A stretch of DNA of 64,000 nucleotides, taken from contig NZ_CP017781.1 in assembly GCF_001856665.1 (NCBI RefSeq), positions 682,001 to 746,000 on the forward strand, given 5' to 3'. Position 1 is the stretch's first letter, and each line of letters starts with the position of its first letter. Positions 38,031 through 47,810 of this stretch are shown piece after piece. Source of the DNA: Rhodobacter xanthinilyticus. Its GTDB lineage: Bacteria > Pseudomonadota > Alphaproteobacteria > Rhodobacterales > Rhodobacteraceae. The notes under the pieces were generated by a model, which worked only from the letters and a program-made list of their open reading frames with translations, was not told the origin of the DNA and made no database searches. Both the position numbers and the translations under genes were made by a program.

Positions 38031-38474
38031 ATGAAAAGCCTCAAGAAGAAACGTCGGATCCAGGTTCTGGCGGTGGCGGCGGTGGCGCTGGCGCTCTCGA
38101 CCGCGATGATCGGTTACGCGATGCGCGACGGGATCAATTTCTTCCGCGCGCCCTCGCAGCTCTCGGAGAACCCGCCCAAACCCGGCGAGGTCTTCCGCCT
38201 CGGCGGGTTGGTCGAGAAGGGCTCGATCAAGCGCGGCGCGGGCGAGACGGTGACCTTCGCGGTCACCGATGGCGGCGCGACGGTGCCGGTGCGCTTCACC
38301 GGCGTGCTGCCCGATCTCTTCGGCGAGAATCAGGGCATGATCGGCACCGGCTCGATGGAGGGCGATACTTTCGTCGCCAAGGAGATCCTCGCCAAGCACG
38401 ACGAGAGCTACATGCCCAAGGAAGTCGTCGATGCGCTGAAGGAACAGGGCGTCTACAAGGACCCGAACTCCTGA
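38031..38474 (+). CDS. ccmE: Cytochrome c maturation heme chaperone CcmE
   Basis: A 147-residue protein: N-terminal membrane anchor (VLAVAAVALALSTAMIGYAM), a beta-barrel OB-fold and the covalent heme-binding His123 in ILAKHDESYMP. It carries heme from CcmCD to the CcmFH ligase in the periplasm. It stands apart from the other ccm genes, none of which are in the window. Confidence 0.95.
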   Translation: MKSLKKKRRIQVLAVAAVALALSTAMIGYAMRDGINFFRAPSQLSENPPKPGEVFRLGGLVEKGSIKRGAGETVTFAVTDGGATVPVRFTGVLPDLFGENQGMIGTGSMEGDTFVAKEILAKHDESYMPKEVVDALKEQGVYKDPNS

Positions 38475-38546
38475 GCGCGCGGCCCGTTCCGGGGCCGTTA
38501 ACCGCCGCTTGAGACAGTTTCCCGGGGGAGCTTGGGGAATTGGATC

Positions 38547-39158
38547 ATGAAATCAGTCAGAGAAATCGCGCAGGAGATCGTCGCTCGCGAGGGCGGCTTT
38601 GTCGACGACCCCGACGACCCGGGCGGGGCCACGAAATATGGCGTGACGCTGGCCACGATGCAGCGTCTCGGGCTCGACCTCAACCATGACGGCAAGATCA
38701 CCGCGCGCGATGTCAGCGCGCTGAGCCGCGCGCAGGCGGTGCAGATCTTTGTGAGCCATTACTTCGAGGCGCCGAAGATCGGCGCGCTGCCCGAGGCGCT
38801 GCAGGCGAGCGTCTTCGACATGTATGTCAACGCCGGCGCGAACGCGATCAAGATCCTGCAAAGGCTGCTGAACCGGATGGGCCAGAGCGTCGCTGTGGAT
38901 GGCGTGATCGGGCCGCAGACGATCGCGGCGGCGCAGGCGGCGGCGGAGGCCGCGCCCGATCTGATCGCCGATGCCTATGGGATCGAGCGGCGCAACTACT
39001 ACTACAGCCTCGCCGACGCCCGCCCCGCGAGCCGCAAATTCGCGACGACGAAAAAGGGCGGCAAGGGCGGCTGGATCACCCGCGCCGAGGAATTCATCGC
39101 GCCGCGGTTTCATCTGACCGAGGCGCAGCACAAGGCGAGGGTGGCGAAATGGGGCTGA
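38547..39158 (+). CDS. Glycoside hydrolase 108 type endolysin (probable gene-transfer-agent lysis enzyme)
   Basis: A 203-residue N-acetylmuramidase-like protein: catalytic Glu15 in REGGFVDDPDDPGGATKYG, then DVSALSRAQAVQIFVSHYF, a peptidoglycan-binding-like VDGVIGPQTIAAAQAA, and a C-terminal RRNYYYSLADARPASRKF. No signal peptide, so export through a holin is expected; the holin gene overlaps its end by 10 bases. In R. capsulatus, an endolysin/holin pair of this type (rcc00555/rcc00556) is needed for release of gene transfer agent. No phage structural genes are nearby. ATG 38547 is preferred over an upstream TTG. Confidence 0.88.
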   Translation: MKSVREIAQEIVAREGGFVDDPDDPGGATKYGVTLATMQRLGLDLNHDGKITARDVSALSRAQAVQIFVSHYFEAPKIGALPEALQASVFDMYVNAGANAIKILQRLLNRMGQSVAVDGVIGPQTIAAAQAAAEAAPDLIADAYGIERRNYYYSLADARPASRKFATTKKGGKGGWITRAEEFIAPRFHLTEAQHKARVAKWG

Positions 39159-39634
39159 TCAGCAAGGTGTTTGGCGGTGCGGCGGCGACGACCGCGCTCG
39201 GCAATGCGGCGACCGCGGTGGCCGAGGTCTTCGTGCCCAATGCGACGAAGACGATGGAGGCCTCGCAGGCGGCCTACCGGGCCGCGCTCGATGAGCATGG
39301 CGCCGAGTTCCAACATATCCGCCCCGGGTTTTTCGACCGCTTCGTCAATGGCTTGAACCGGATGCCCCGACCGATGCTCGCGCTCGGCACGCTCTCGCTC
39401 TTCATCTATGCGATGGTCGATCCGGCGGGGTTCTCGGAGCGGATGATCGGGCTCAACTATGTGCCCGAGCCGCTCTGGTGGCTACTCGGCGCGATCGTGA
39501 GCTTCTATTTCGGGGCCCGCGAAGCGCATTACTTTCGCACCAAGCCCGTTCCGGGCGCCCCGGCTACCGCAAGCGCCGGGGCTGAGGAGAATGCCGCGCT
39601 GATCGAACTCGGCGCGCGCCAGGCGGCAAGCTGA
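39149..39634 (+). CDS. Holin family protein paired with the endolysin
   Basis: A 161-residue protein with two to three membrane helices (MLALGTLSLFIYAMVDPAGF and EPLWWLLGAIVSFYFGA), an N-terminal amphipathic Ala-rich region (VFGGAAATTALGNAATAVAE) and a cytoplasmic tail with EAHYFRTKPVPG. This fits the 3TM-type holin that accompanies GH108 endolysins. Overlap with the endolysin gene by 10 bases implies translational coupling. It would permeabilise the inner membrane to release the enzyme. Confidence 0.85.
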   Translation: MGLISKVFGGAAATTALGNAATAVAEVFVPNATKTMEASQAAYRAALDEHGAEFQHIRPGFFDRFVNGLNRMPRPMLALGTLSLFIYAMVDPAGFSERMIGLNYVPEPLWWLLGAIVSFYFGAREAHYFRTKPVPGAPATASAGAEENAALIELGARQAAS

Positions 39635-39669
39635 GGCAGAGGGCGCCGCCCCCTCGGGCTGCGCCCTCA

Positions 39670-39740
39670 CCCCCGGGATATTTGTCCATCGTTGAAGGGA
39701 ATATCGCCCTGCATTCAACGATGTGCAAAGATCCCGGGGG
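39670..39740. repeat. Long inverted repeat, family 2, copy F
   Basis: CCCCCGGGATATTTG/CAAAGATCCCGGGGG outer arms with one mismatch and CATCGTTGAA/TTCAACGATG inner arms, around a loop containing AGGG and CCCT that can also pair. Lies between the convergent holin and metG genes. The inner arm differs from copy E by one compensated base pair (C-G for A-T). Confidence 0.85.
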
Positions 39741-39771
39741 AGCCCCGAAGGGGCGCGGGCAAAGCCCCCAG

Positions 39772-41493
39772 TCAGGTGCGGATGCCGGCGAAACGGGTTT
39801 GCCACTCCTCGCGCTCTTCGTCGGAGACCTTGCGGAAGAGCACCTCGGGCGTGGTGAAGGCATGGCCCGGGGGGAGGGCGGTGAGCGCGGCGCGCAGGTC
39901 GGTGGGCCAGCTGCGATCCTCGGTTTGCATCGCCTCCAGCATGATCTCGGTCGCGTCGGGAATGAAGGGCGCCGACAGGATCGCGTAGATCCGAACGAGG
40001 TTGAGGGCGAGGCGGGCCTGCGCGGCCGCCTGGGCCGGGTCGGTCTTGAACACCGTCCAGGGCGCGGCCGATTGCAGATATTCATTCCCCGCGACCCAGA
40101 TCGCGCGCAGCTCCGCCGCCGCCTTGCGGACCTCTTTTTCATCCATGTAGCGCTCGTAATCCGCCAGCCGCGCGGTCAGTTCGGCCAGGAGAGCCTCCTC
40201 CCGCTCACCCCAGGCGCCGCCCTCGGGCAGCGCTTCGCCGAATTTCGAGCGGGTGAATTTGGTGATGCGGCTCACGAAATTGCCCAGCACATCGGCCAGA
40301 TCCTTGTTCACCGAGCTCTGGAAATTCTCCCAGGTGAACTCGGCATCCGAGCTTTCCGGCGCATGGCTGAGCAGCCACCAGCGCCAGTAATCCGAGGGCA
40401 GGATCTCGAGCGCCTGATCCATGAAAACGCCGCGCCCGCGCGAGGTCGAGAACTGGCCGCCATCATAGTTCAGGTAGTTGAACGACTTGATGTAATCGAC
40501 GAGCTTCCAGGCCTCGCCCTCGGCCTGATTGACGCCGAGGATCGTCGCGGGGAAGCCGATCGTGTGGAAGGGCACGTTGTCCTTGCCCATGAACTGGGTG
40601 TAGGTCACCTCGTCCGCACCCTTGTCGGTGCGCCACCAGCGCGCCCAGTCGCCGCCCGTCTTGTCGGCCCATTCCTGCGTCGCGGCGATATATTCGATCG
40701 GCGCATCGAACCAGACGTAGAAGACCTTGCCCTCCATGCCCTCCCAGGGCGCGCCCTCGAATTGCGCGGGTACGCCCCAGGCGAGGTCGCGGGTGATGCC
40801 GCGGTCTTGCAGCCCGTCGCCGTCGTTGAGCCATTTCTTCGCGATCGAGGTGGTCAGCACCGGCCAGTCGGCCTTGCTGTCGATCCAGGCGGCGAGCTTC
40901 TCCTTCATCGCCGATTGGCGCAGGAACAGGTGTTTGGTGTCGCGCATCTCGAGCTCGGTCGAGCCCGAGATCACCGAGCGCGGGTTGATCAGATCGACCG
41001 GGTCGAGCTGCTTGGTGCAATTGTCGCATTGGTCGCCGCGGGCCGAGTCATAGCCGCAGTTCGGGCAGGTGCCCTCGATGTAGCGATCCGGCAGGAAGCG
41101 CCCATCCGCGATGGAATACATCTGTTTTTCAACGACTTCGCGGATCAGCCCCTGATCGGCGAGCACCTTGGCGAAATGTTGGGTCAGCACCCGGTTCTGC
41201 GCCGAGGAGGAGCGGCCGAAATGGTCGAAGGAGAGCCGGAAGCCGCGCGCGATCCGGGCCTGAACGTCATGCATTTCGGCGCAATAGTCGGCGACGGGCT
41301 TGCCGGCCTTGGCGGCGGCGAGCTCGGCGGGGGTGCCGTGCTCATCGGTCGCGCAGATGAACATCACCTCATGGCCGCGCCCGCGCAGGTAGCGCGCGAA
41401 GAGGTCGGCGGGGAGCTGCGAGCCGACGAGGTTGCCCAGGTGCTTGATGCCGTTGATATAGGGGATTGCCGAAGTGATCAGATGCCGCGCCAT
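39772..41493 (-). CDS. metG: Methionyl-tRNA synthetase
   Basis: A 573-residue class I synthetase. [17 protein letters not shown] holds the HIGH-type motif, [17 protein letters not shown] the zinc ligands and [12 protein letters not shown] the KMSKS-type loop, which here reads FSTSR as in the MetG1 group. The C-terminal anticodon-binding domain follows and there is no C-terminal tRNA-binding extension. ATG 41493 ([10 protein letters not shown]) is the family start. Confidence 0.96.
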   Translation of the reverse strand: MARHLITSAIPYINGIKHLGNLVGSQLPADLFARYLRGRGHEVMFICATDEHGTPAELAAAKAGKPVADYCAEMHDVQARIARGFRLSFDHFGRSSSAQNRVLTQHFAKVLADQGLIREVVEKQMYSIADGRFLPDRYIEGTCPNCGYDSARGDQCDNCTKQLDPVDLINPRSVISGSTELEMRDTKHLFLRQSAMKEKLAAWIDSKADWPVLTTSIAKKWLNDGDGLQDRGITRDLAWGVPAQFEGAPWEGMEGKVFYVWFDAPIEYIAATQEWADKTGGDWARWWRTDKGADEVTYTQFMGKDNVPFHTIGFPATILGVNQAEGEAWKLVDYIKSFNYLNYDGGQFSTSRGRGVFMDQALEILPSDYWRWWLLSHAPESSDAEFTWENFQSSVNKDLADVLGNFVSRITKFTRSKFGEALPEGGAWGEREEALLAELTARLADYERYMDEKEVRKAAAELRAIWVAGNEYLQSAAPWTVFKTDPAQAAAQARLALNLVRIYAILSAPFIPDATEIMLEAMQTEDRSWPTDLRAALTALPPGHAFTTPEVLFRKVSDEEREEWQTRFAGIRT

Positions 41494-41577
41494 TGTCCCG
41501 TCCTTCATCCTATTTTCCGGGGGTTTAGCGCGCTTGCGGCCGCATGGCCAGAGGCTTCGCGGCCTCTGGCGCAGGGT

Positions 41578-42222
41578 TCAGAACGGGCAGGGCGCGCCGT
41601 CATAGCCCTCGAAGCAGCCGCTCGTGGCCGGGCTGAGCGCGGCAAACCGTGCGGCGAGCCCCGCGGCCGATTGTTCGGGGGTGATCTCGGCGCCGGGCCC
41701 GCCCATCGCGGTCTGCACCCAGCCGGGGTGATAGATGCCGACCGAGATCCCGTCGGCCGCCAGATCACGCGCGAGGTTGCGCCCAAGGTTCAGCGCCGCC
41801 GCCTTCGAGGCGCGGTAGATATAGCTGCCGCCCGGGGCGTTCGCATCCGAGGCCATCGCCGAGGAGATGATCGCGATCTTGCCCTTCGCGGCGCGCAGGT
41901 TCGGCAAGAGCGCCTGAATGGTCAGGAAGACGCCGGTGACATTGGTGGCAAAGCCCTGCGCCCAGAGCGCGGCGCGATAGCCCTCGTCGAGCGTCTGGCC
42001 CTTGTCGGGGTAGATCCCGGCGTTGCACACCAAAAGCCCGATCGGCAGCCCGTTGAGCCGCCGCGCCAGCGCCTTGGCCGAGGCGGGCTCGGTCACATCG
42101 AGCGGCAAAAGTTCGCCCTGCGGGGCGCGCGCGGTGCCGAAAACGGCCGCGCCGGCGTCACGGTAATGCGCGTAAAGGGCCTCGCCGATGCCGCGGTTGG
42201 CCCCGGTGATCAGAATGGTCAT
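41578..42222 (-). CDS. Short-chain dehydrogenase/reductase
   Basis: A 214-residue SDR with the cofactor motif ITGANRGIG, LLVCNAGIY, the catalytic Ser in IAIISSAMAS and the YIYRASKAA motif with Tyr and Lys. It ends in an unusual Cys-containing SGCFEGYDGAPCPF. Resembles the CsgA/carbonyl reductase-like group; the substrate is unknown. Lies 84 bases from metG in the same direction. Confidence 0.88.
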   Translation of the reverse strand: MTILITGANRGIGEALYAHYRDAGAAVFGTARAPQGELLPLDVTEPASAKALARRLNGLPIGLLVCNAGIYPDKGQTLDEGYRAALWAQGFATNVTGVFLTIQALLPNLRAAKGKIAIISSAMASDANAPGGSYIYRASKAAALNLGRNLARDLAADGISVGIYHPGWVQTAMGGPGAEITPEQSAAGLAARFAALSPATSGCFEGYDGAPCPF

Positions 42223-42299
42223 GGCGTCCTCCCCTGCCTGTGGCACCCTCTCAGGATGCGCTTCGCCGCAGGAAGTTCAAGCGAAATCAGCGGCTTGGT

Positions 42300-42719
42300 T
42301 TAATTCACCTTGCGGGTGGGCAAAAACGGCAGCGGCAGGACCGGCACCCCCTCCTCCAGAAGCGCGCGCGCCTCCTCGGGGCGGGCCTCGCCATGGATCG
42401 CGCGCTCGGGCGCCGCGCCGGAATGCATCGCGCGCGCCTCGGCGGCGAAGTTCAGCCCGACATAATCGGAGTTCGCCTCGATCTCGCGGCGCATCGCGGC
42501 GAGCGCCTCCTCGACCTCGGTTTTCGGCGCAAGCGGCGCCTCGGTGGCGGCGCCTTGCGGGCGCAGCTGCGGGGTCATCAGCGCCTTCTCGACCCGCCCC
42601 GAGCCGCAAACCGCACAGCTCACCAACCCCTCCGCCGAGAGCGCCTCATAGGCGTCGGCGGATTTGAACCAGCTCTCGAAACTGTGGCCGGCATCGCATT
42701 TCAGCGTGTAACGGATCAT
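42300..42719 (-). CDS. DUF1178 protein
   Basis: A 139-residue protein starting MIRYTLKCDAGHSFESWF with a zinc-ribbon-like Cys pair (VSCAVCGSGRVEKALM) and a C-terminal EEGVPVLPLPFLPTRKVN. These mark the DUF1178 family, conserved in alphaproteobacteria, frequently beside a Nudix gene as here. Function unknown; a metal-binding role is inferred from the Cys residues. Confidence 0.9.
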   Translation of the reverse strand: MIRYTLKCDAGHSFESWFKSADAYEALSAEGLVSCAVCGSGRVEKALMTPQLRPQGAATEAPLAPKTEVEEALAAMRREIEANSDYVGLNFAAEARAMHSGAAPERAIHGEARPEEARALLEEGVPVLPLPFLPTRKVN

Positions 42720-42777
42720 CGGGCACCTGCGGGGAACTGCCCAAGAGATAGGCGAAATCAGCCCGATTGCAAGGCGC

Positions 42778-43227
42778 TCAACGCGCCAGCGCGCGCAAGA
42801 GCGCCGCGAGCTCGGGCTCGCGCACGAGCTTGGCGGCCTTCTGCACGCGGAACCATTTGCGCCGCCGCTGGCCCTTTTCCGGCCAATCGGCGGCGAGCCG
42901 CTCGACGCGCACCGGGTAGAGCTGCACCCGGCAGGGCATGGAAAGCCCGATCCCGAGCATCTTCTGATAGACGAAACTGCCCGTCGAGGGGCCGCCAAGC
43001 GCGCCGACCACGCCCGCTTCCTCCCAGGCCTCGATCACCGCCGCTTCGGCGCCCGATCGCCCCGGCATCGCCCAGCCCTTCGGCACCACCCAGCGCCCGG
43101 TATCGCGCGAGGTGATCAGCAAGACCTCCACCGCGCCCGCCTTGCGGCGGGTGCAGAGCGCGCCGAATTGAACCGGCTCGGCCCCTTCTGCGGCGCGCAG
43201 AAGAGCAAGTTTGTGCTCCATCTTCAT
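42778..43227 (-). CDS. Nudix hydrolase (DIPP-like)
   Basis: A 149-residue protein whose Nudix box is PKGWAMPGRSGAEAAVIEAW followed by EEAG. The EAWEEAG metal site is kept, but two upstream acidic positions and the usual Arg are changed to Met, Arg and Ile, so metal binding may be weaker. By context it resembles diphosphoinositol-polyphosphate/diadenosine hydrolases of alphaproteobacteria. Upstream of DUF1178, same direction, 58 bases apart. Confidence 0.85.
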   Translation of the reverse strand: MKMEHKLALLRAAEGAEPVQFGALCTRRKAGAVEVLLITSRDTGRWVVPKGWAMPGRSGAEAAVIEAWEEAGVVGALGGPSTGSFVYQKMLGIGLSMPCRVQLYPVRVERLAADWPEKGQRRRKWFRVQKAAKLVREPELAALLRALAR

Positions 43228-43347
43228 GTCGGTGCCTGTTGGGCAAATCAGCGCTTAAGCGCCCTTGTTCGCCCTTCAATATAAGGCGATTGGGCGCTGC
43301 TTCTAGCCCCTTTCCGTAACGTCCGCATGACGGTTTCGCCGGATTTG

Positions 43348-44571
43348 TCAGATCTTTTCGAGAATCTCGCGCGCGAGCGCGTTCGGCCCGTCGTGCGAGC
43401 CAAGCGCGGCGAGCGCCGCCGAGGCCGCGCGGGCAAGCGTCGCCTGCTGGCGCGCGTCGAGCTCGATCAGCCGCGGCCCGAGCGCCTCGGGCGCCACCGC
43501 CCAGGCCCCGCCCGCCGCATCGAGCGCGCCAAAGGCCTCGGCGTGGTTCTCGACCGAGGGGCCGTGGACGAGCGCGCAGCCATAGGCGGCGGGCTCGAAG
43601 GGCGTGTGCCCGCCTTTGGGGGCAAAGGTGCCGCCGATGATGCAGATCCCGGCCGAGGCATACCAATTCGCCATCTCGCCCATCGTATCGGCGAGATAGA
43701 CCGGCGCCTCGGGGGGCTCGCCGGCGGAGCGCTGCGCAAAGGCGAGCCCCGCCGCACGAATCGCGCCCGCGACCTCGGCGGCGCGGCGCGGGTGGCGCGG
43801 CGCGAGGATCAGCCGCAGCCCCGGCCGTGCGGCGCGGGCGCGGGCGAAGGCGCGCAGGATCAGCACCTCCTCGCCCGCATGGGTCGACGCCGCGAGCACC
43901 GTCGCGGCGCGCGGCCACTCCAGCACCTCGGCGGGCGCGGGCGCCGCTACGGCGGTCTTGAGGTTGAGCCGCGGCAGGCAGCGCTTCGCGGGCAGGCCGA
44001 GTGCGCGGAACTCGGCCTCCGAGGCCGGGTCTTGGGCGGAAAGCGCGGTGAGCGCCCGCATCATCCGCCGCCCGAGCCCGATCTTGCGCCAGCGCCGCGC
44101 CGAACGCGCCGAGATCCGCGCGCCGACCGCAAAGACCGGCACGCCCCGCGCCTGCGCCATCACGAGCCGGTTCGGCCAGAGCTCATTCTCGACCACGATC
44201 AGCGCCGCGGGCCGGTGGCGGGCAAGAAACCGCGTGAGCATCCAGCGCGCATCGAGCGGCGCGAGCCGTGCCTCGATCCGCAGCTCGGCCCAGCCTTGCG
44301 CCAGCGCGCGGGCGGTGAGGGTGTTGGTGGTGATCAAGAGCCGCCGCCCGGGCGCGCGCCGCAAGAGCGCCTCGATCAAGGGCCGCGCCGAGGCCAGCTC
44401 ACCATTCGAGGCGGCATGGAGCCAAAGCGCGCCCGGCGCACTCGCCGCCCCGCCGCCGAGCCGCTCGGCCAGATCGGCGCGGCTCTCCACCCCGCGCAGG
44501 ACGCGCCAGACGAGCCGCATCAGCAGAAGGGGCAAAGCAAGGGCGAGGAGAAGGCGATAGGGGAGCATCAT
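43348..44571 (-). CDS. waaA: 3-deoxy-D-manno-octulosonic acid transferase
   Basis: A 407-residue KdtA/WaaA. N-terminal membrane-associated helix (YRLLLALALPLLLMRLVW), ALWLHAASNGELASARPL with the catalytic Glu, VVENELWPNRL and the C-terminal GGTFAPKGGHTPFEPAAYGC and GPSVENHAEAF. It adds Kdo to lipid A precursors at the cytoplasmic face of the inner membrane. Confidence 0.94.
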   Translation of the reverse strand: MMLPYRLLLALALPLLLMRLVWRVLRGVESRADLAERLGGGAASAPGALWLHAASNGELASARPLIEALLRRAPGRRLLITTNTLTARALAQGWAELRIEARLAPLDARWMLTRFLARHRPAALIVVENELWPNRLVMAQARGVPVFAVGARISARSARRWRKIGLGRRMMRALTALSAQDPASEAEFRALGLPAKRCLPRLNLKTAVAAPAPAEVLEWPRAATVLAASTHAGEEVLILRAFARARAARPGLRLILAPRHPRRAAEVAGAIRAAGLAFAQRSAGEPPEAPVYLADTMGEMANWYASAGICIIGGTFAPKGGHTPFEPAAYGCALVHGPSVENHAEAFGALDAAGGAWAVAPEALGPRLIELDARQQATLARAASAALAALGSHDGPNALAREILEKI

Positions 44572-44661
44572 CGGGCCGGGGGAGAAGTGGCGCCATCAAA
44601 CCGGCGCGCCGCGGGGGATGCAAGGGCGAAAAGGCGGGGGGCGCTGCCCCCCGAACCCCCC

Positions 44662-44716
44662 GGCGTATTTTGGCCAAGAAGAAACGCAATGGGCTTCTTC
44701 TTGGCTCAAATACGCC
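44662..44716. repeat. Long inverted repeat, family 1, copy D
   Basis: GGCGTATTT and AAATACGCC outer arms with CCAAGAAGAA/TTCTTCTTGG inner arms; loop ACGCAATGGGC. Located downstream of the RND permease stop (16 bases) and upstream of waaA. Confidence 0.85.
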
Positions 44717-44732
44717 TCTTTCAACGCCGGGA

Positions 44733-47700
44733 TCAGCCCGCCGCCAGCCGTTTTTCGCGCGCGATCCGCATCGCTTTGTCGGAGGGCGCGATCAGCGTAT
44801 AGAACATCGGCACCACGAAGAGGGTGAACATCGTGCCGATGATCAGGCCCGAGAACATCACGATCCCCATCGCCTCGCGCGCCGCCGCGCCCGCGCCTTC
44901 GGCGATCACCAGCGGGATCACCGCGAGCGCCATCGCCGCCGTGGTCATCAGGATCGGCCGCAGTCGCGTGCGCGCCGCGATCACGATCGCCTCGCGGCGG
45001 GTCTTGCCGTGTTCCTCGCGCTGCTGATTGGCGAATTCCACCATCAGGATCCCGTGTTTGGTGATCAGCCCGACGAGCGTGATCAGCCCCACCTGGCTAT
45101 AGATGTTGAGCGTGCCGAGCCCGAGGTTGAGCGGCAAGATCGCGCCGAAGATCGTCAGCGGCACCGTCATCATGATGATGAACGGGTCGCGGAAGCTCTC
45201 GAATTGCGCGGCGAGCACGAGATAGATCACCAGCACGGCGGCGCCGAAGGCGATCAGGATCGTGTTGCCCTGGCTCACCTCGAGGCGCGACTGGCCCGAA
45301 TAATCGAGGAAGAATCCCTCGGGCATCGTCTCCTGCGCGATCTTGACGATCTCCGCGAGCCCGTCGCCGGTCGATTGGCCGGGCAGCGGCAGCGCCGAGA
45401 TGGTGGCGGAGTTGAGCTGGTTGAACTGCTCGATCGCGGCGGCGCGCACGCCGGTCTCGATCTTCACCACCGAGGAGAGCGGCACCATGTCGCCGGTCGC
45501 GGCGCGCACGAAATAGGAGCCGAGCTGTTCGGGGTTGGCGCGGAAGCTCTGCGGCACCTGGGTGATGATGTCGTAGCTGTTCGAATCGCGGTCGAACTGC
45601 GCGATCGAGGCGCCGCCGACGAGCAGGCCGAGCGTCGTGCCGATATCGGAGACCGGCACGTTCAGCGTCGCGGCCCGGTCGCGGTCGATCGTGACCCGCG
45701 CCTCGGGGGCGTCGAAGTTGAGCGAGTTCTGCACCACGATGAACTTGCCCGAGCGCTGCGCCTTCAGGCGGATCTCCTCGGCGACCTCGGAGACGCGGTC
45801 GGCGGAGTGGATCGACTGCAGCACCACCGAGATCGGCAGCCCGCCGCCGGTGCCCGGCAGGGTGGGCGGCGCGAAGGCAAAGCCCTTCAGCCCGGTCGAT
45901 TTGTCGAGCGCGCCCTGGATCTCGGTCTGGATCTCCTTCTGGCTGCGGTCGCGATCGGCCCAGTCCTTGAGCGCCCAGATATGGATGCCCTGGCTGTCAT
46001 CGCCGCCAAAGCCCGCGATCGAGAATTTCGTGCGCACCTCGGAGATGTCGTCCGTCGCGGCGCTGATCTGCTCGATATATTTCGCGGTATAATCCGAGGT
46101 CGCATAGCGCGGCCCGTTCAGGATCGCGAAGAGCGCGCCCTGATCTTCCTCGGGGGCGAGCTCGGTCGAGGTGCGGGTGAACATGAAGCCCATCACGCCG
46201 ACCAGAACCACGATCACGAGGCCGGTGATGATCCGGTAATCGAGCGAGCCATCGACGCGCCGCTCATAGAAGCCCGCGATCTTGTCGAAGGTGCGGTCGA
46301 CCCAGGCCTGGAAGCCCGAGCTGTGGCCCTCGATCAGGATCCGCCCCGACATCATCGGCGTGATGGTGAGCGCGATGATCCCCGACAGGATCACCGAGCC
46401 CGCCAGGGTGAAGGCGAACTCCTTGAAGAGCGCGCCGGTCAGCCCGCCGGTGAAGCCCAGCGGCGAGAGCACCGCGGCGAGCGTGATCGTCATCGCGATG
46501 ACCGGGCCGGTGATCTCCTTCATCCCCTGCACCGCGGCCGGGATCGGCTTCATCCCGTCCTCGATATGGCGGTGGATGTTCTCCACCACCACGATCGCGT
46601 CATCGACCACGAGGCCGATCGCGAGCACCATGGCCAGAAGCGTCAGCAGGTTGATCGAATAGCCAAGCGCCAGCAGAACCGCCATCACCCCGATCAGCGA
46701 GAGCGGGATCGTGACGAGCGGCATCAGCACCGAGCGCAGCGAGCCGAGGAAGAGCAAGATCACCACGACCACGATCGCGACCGCTTCGGCGATGGTGTGG
46801 AACACTTCGTTGATCGAGGCCGAGATCGTCTCGGTCGAATCGTAGACGAGCTCGATCGTCATCCCCTCGGGCAGTGCGGAGTTGATCGCGGGGAGCTCCG
46901 CGACCACGGCCGCCGCCACGTCGAGCGGGTTCGCCGAAGGGGTGGGCGAGACGCCGATGAAGGTGCCGGTCTGGCCGTTGAAGGTCACGATCTCGCCCGA
47001 TTCGTCCGAGGCGAGCTCGACGCGGGCGACATCGCGCAGCCGCACCACCGCATCGCCCTCCGCCCGCAGCGGCATCGCGCCGAAGGCCTCCGGGGTTTGC
47101 AAGGTGGATTTCAGCGTGATCGACTGGGCGTAGAAATCATTTTCCGTCGAGCCCGGCGCCGAGAGGAAGTTCGAGGCCGAGATCGCGGCATAGACCTCCG
47201 CCGCCGTCACGCCGCGCGCGGCGAGCTTGTCGGGGTCGAGCCAGACGCGCATCGCGTAATTCGAGGCGCCGATGATCGAGATCTCGGCCACGCCGGGGAT
47301 CGTCGACATCCGCGGCCGGATCACCCGCTCGAGATATTCGGTGAGCTGCTCGGGCGTCATGTTGGGGTTGAGCGCGGCGAGATAGAGCAGCGCGAAGGTC
47401 CGCCCCGTGCCCTTGACGATCACCGGATCCTTGGCGTCGGAGGGCAGGGTCGAGCGCACCTGCTGGACCTTGGCCAGCACATCGGTGAGCGCGACATCGG
47501 GGTCGGCGCCGAGCCGCATGTTGACCGACACCACCGAGGCCGAGGGCCGCGACGACGAGGTCACATAGTCGATATTCTCGGTCGTCGCGACCGCCGCCGC
47601 GATCGGCGCGGTGATGAAGCCCTGAATGAGGTCAGGCGCGGCGCCCGGATAGGTCGTGGTGATCGTCACCACGGTCTCGTCGACCTCGGGGTATTGGCGC

Positions 47701-47801
47701 ACCGGCAGGTTGAAGAACGCCTGAATGCCGAGGAGCAACATGAAGGCGCCGAGCACCGTCGAGAGCACCGGGCGGCGGATGAAGAGTTCGGTGAAATGCA
47801 T
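44733..47801 (-). CDS. RND-family efflux transporter permease (HAE1 type)
   Basis: A 1022-residue inner-membrane pump with twelve expected helices. N-terminal FIRRPVLSTVLGAFMLLLGI; proton-relay acidic pair in IGLVVDDAIVVVENIHR; late helices such as VYLVLAAQFESFRDPFIIM and GLITKHGILMVEFANQQRE. The large periplasmic loops are present, so it is full length. The closest group is multidrug (MexH/MdtB-like) rather than heavy-metal pumps. Works with the membrane-fusion protein encoded 9 bases upstream; no outer-membrane channel gene is in the window. Confidence 0.95.
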   Translation of the reverse strand: MHFTELFIRRPVLSTVLGAFMLLLGIQAFFNLPVRQYPEVDETVVTITTTYPGAAPDLIQGFITAPIAAAVATTENIDYVTSSSRPSASVVSVNMRLGADPDVALTDVLAKVQQVRSTLPSDAKDPVIVKGTGRTFALLYLAALNPNMTPEQLTEYLERVIRPRMSTIPGVAEISIIGASNYAMRVWLDPDKLAARGVTAAEVYAAISASNFLSAPGSTENDFYAQSITLKSTLQTPEAFGAMPLRAEGDAVVRLRDVARVELASDESGEIVTFNGQTGTFIGVSPTPSANPLDVAAAVVAELPAINSALPEGMTIELVYDSTETISASINEVFHTIAEAVAIVVVVILLFLGSLRSVLMPLVTIPLSLIGVMAVLLALGYSINLLTLLAMVLAIGLVVDDAIVVVENIHRHIEDGMKPIPAAVQGMKEITGPVIAMTITLAAVLSPLGFTGGLTGALFKEFAFTLAGSVILSGIIALTITPMMSGRILIEGHSSGFQAWVDRTFDKIAGFYERRVDGSLDYRIITGLVIVVLVGVMGFMFTRTSTELAPEEDQGALFAILNGPRYATSDYTAKYIEQISAATDDISEVRTKFSIAGFGGDDSQGIHIWALKDWADRDRSQKEIQTEIQGALDKSTGLKGFAFAPPTLPGTGGGLPISVVLQSIHSADRVSEVAEEIRLKAQRSGKFIVVQNSLNFDAPEARVTIDRDRAATLNVPVSDIGTTLGLLVGGASIAQFDRDSNSYDIITQVPQSFRANPEQLGSYFVRAATGDMVPLSSVVKIETGVRAAAIEQFNQLNSATISALPLPGQSTGDGLAEIVKIAQETMPEGFFLDYSGQSRLEVSQGNTILIAFGAAVLVIYLVLAAQFESFRDPFIIMMTVPLTIFGAILPLNLGLGTLNIYSQVGLITLVGLITKHGILMVEFANQQREEHGKTRREAIVIAARTRLRPILMTTAAMALAVIPLVIAEGAGAAAREAMGIVMFSGLIIGTMFTLFVVPMFYTLIAPSDKAMRIAREKRLAAG

Positions 47802-47810
47802 GTCGGGTCC

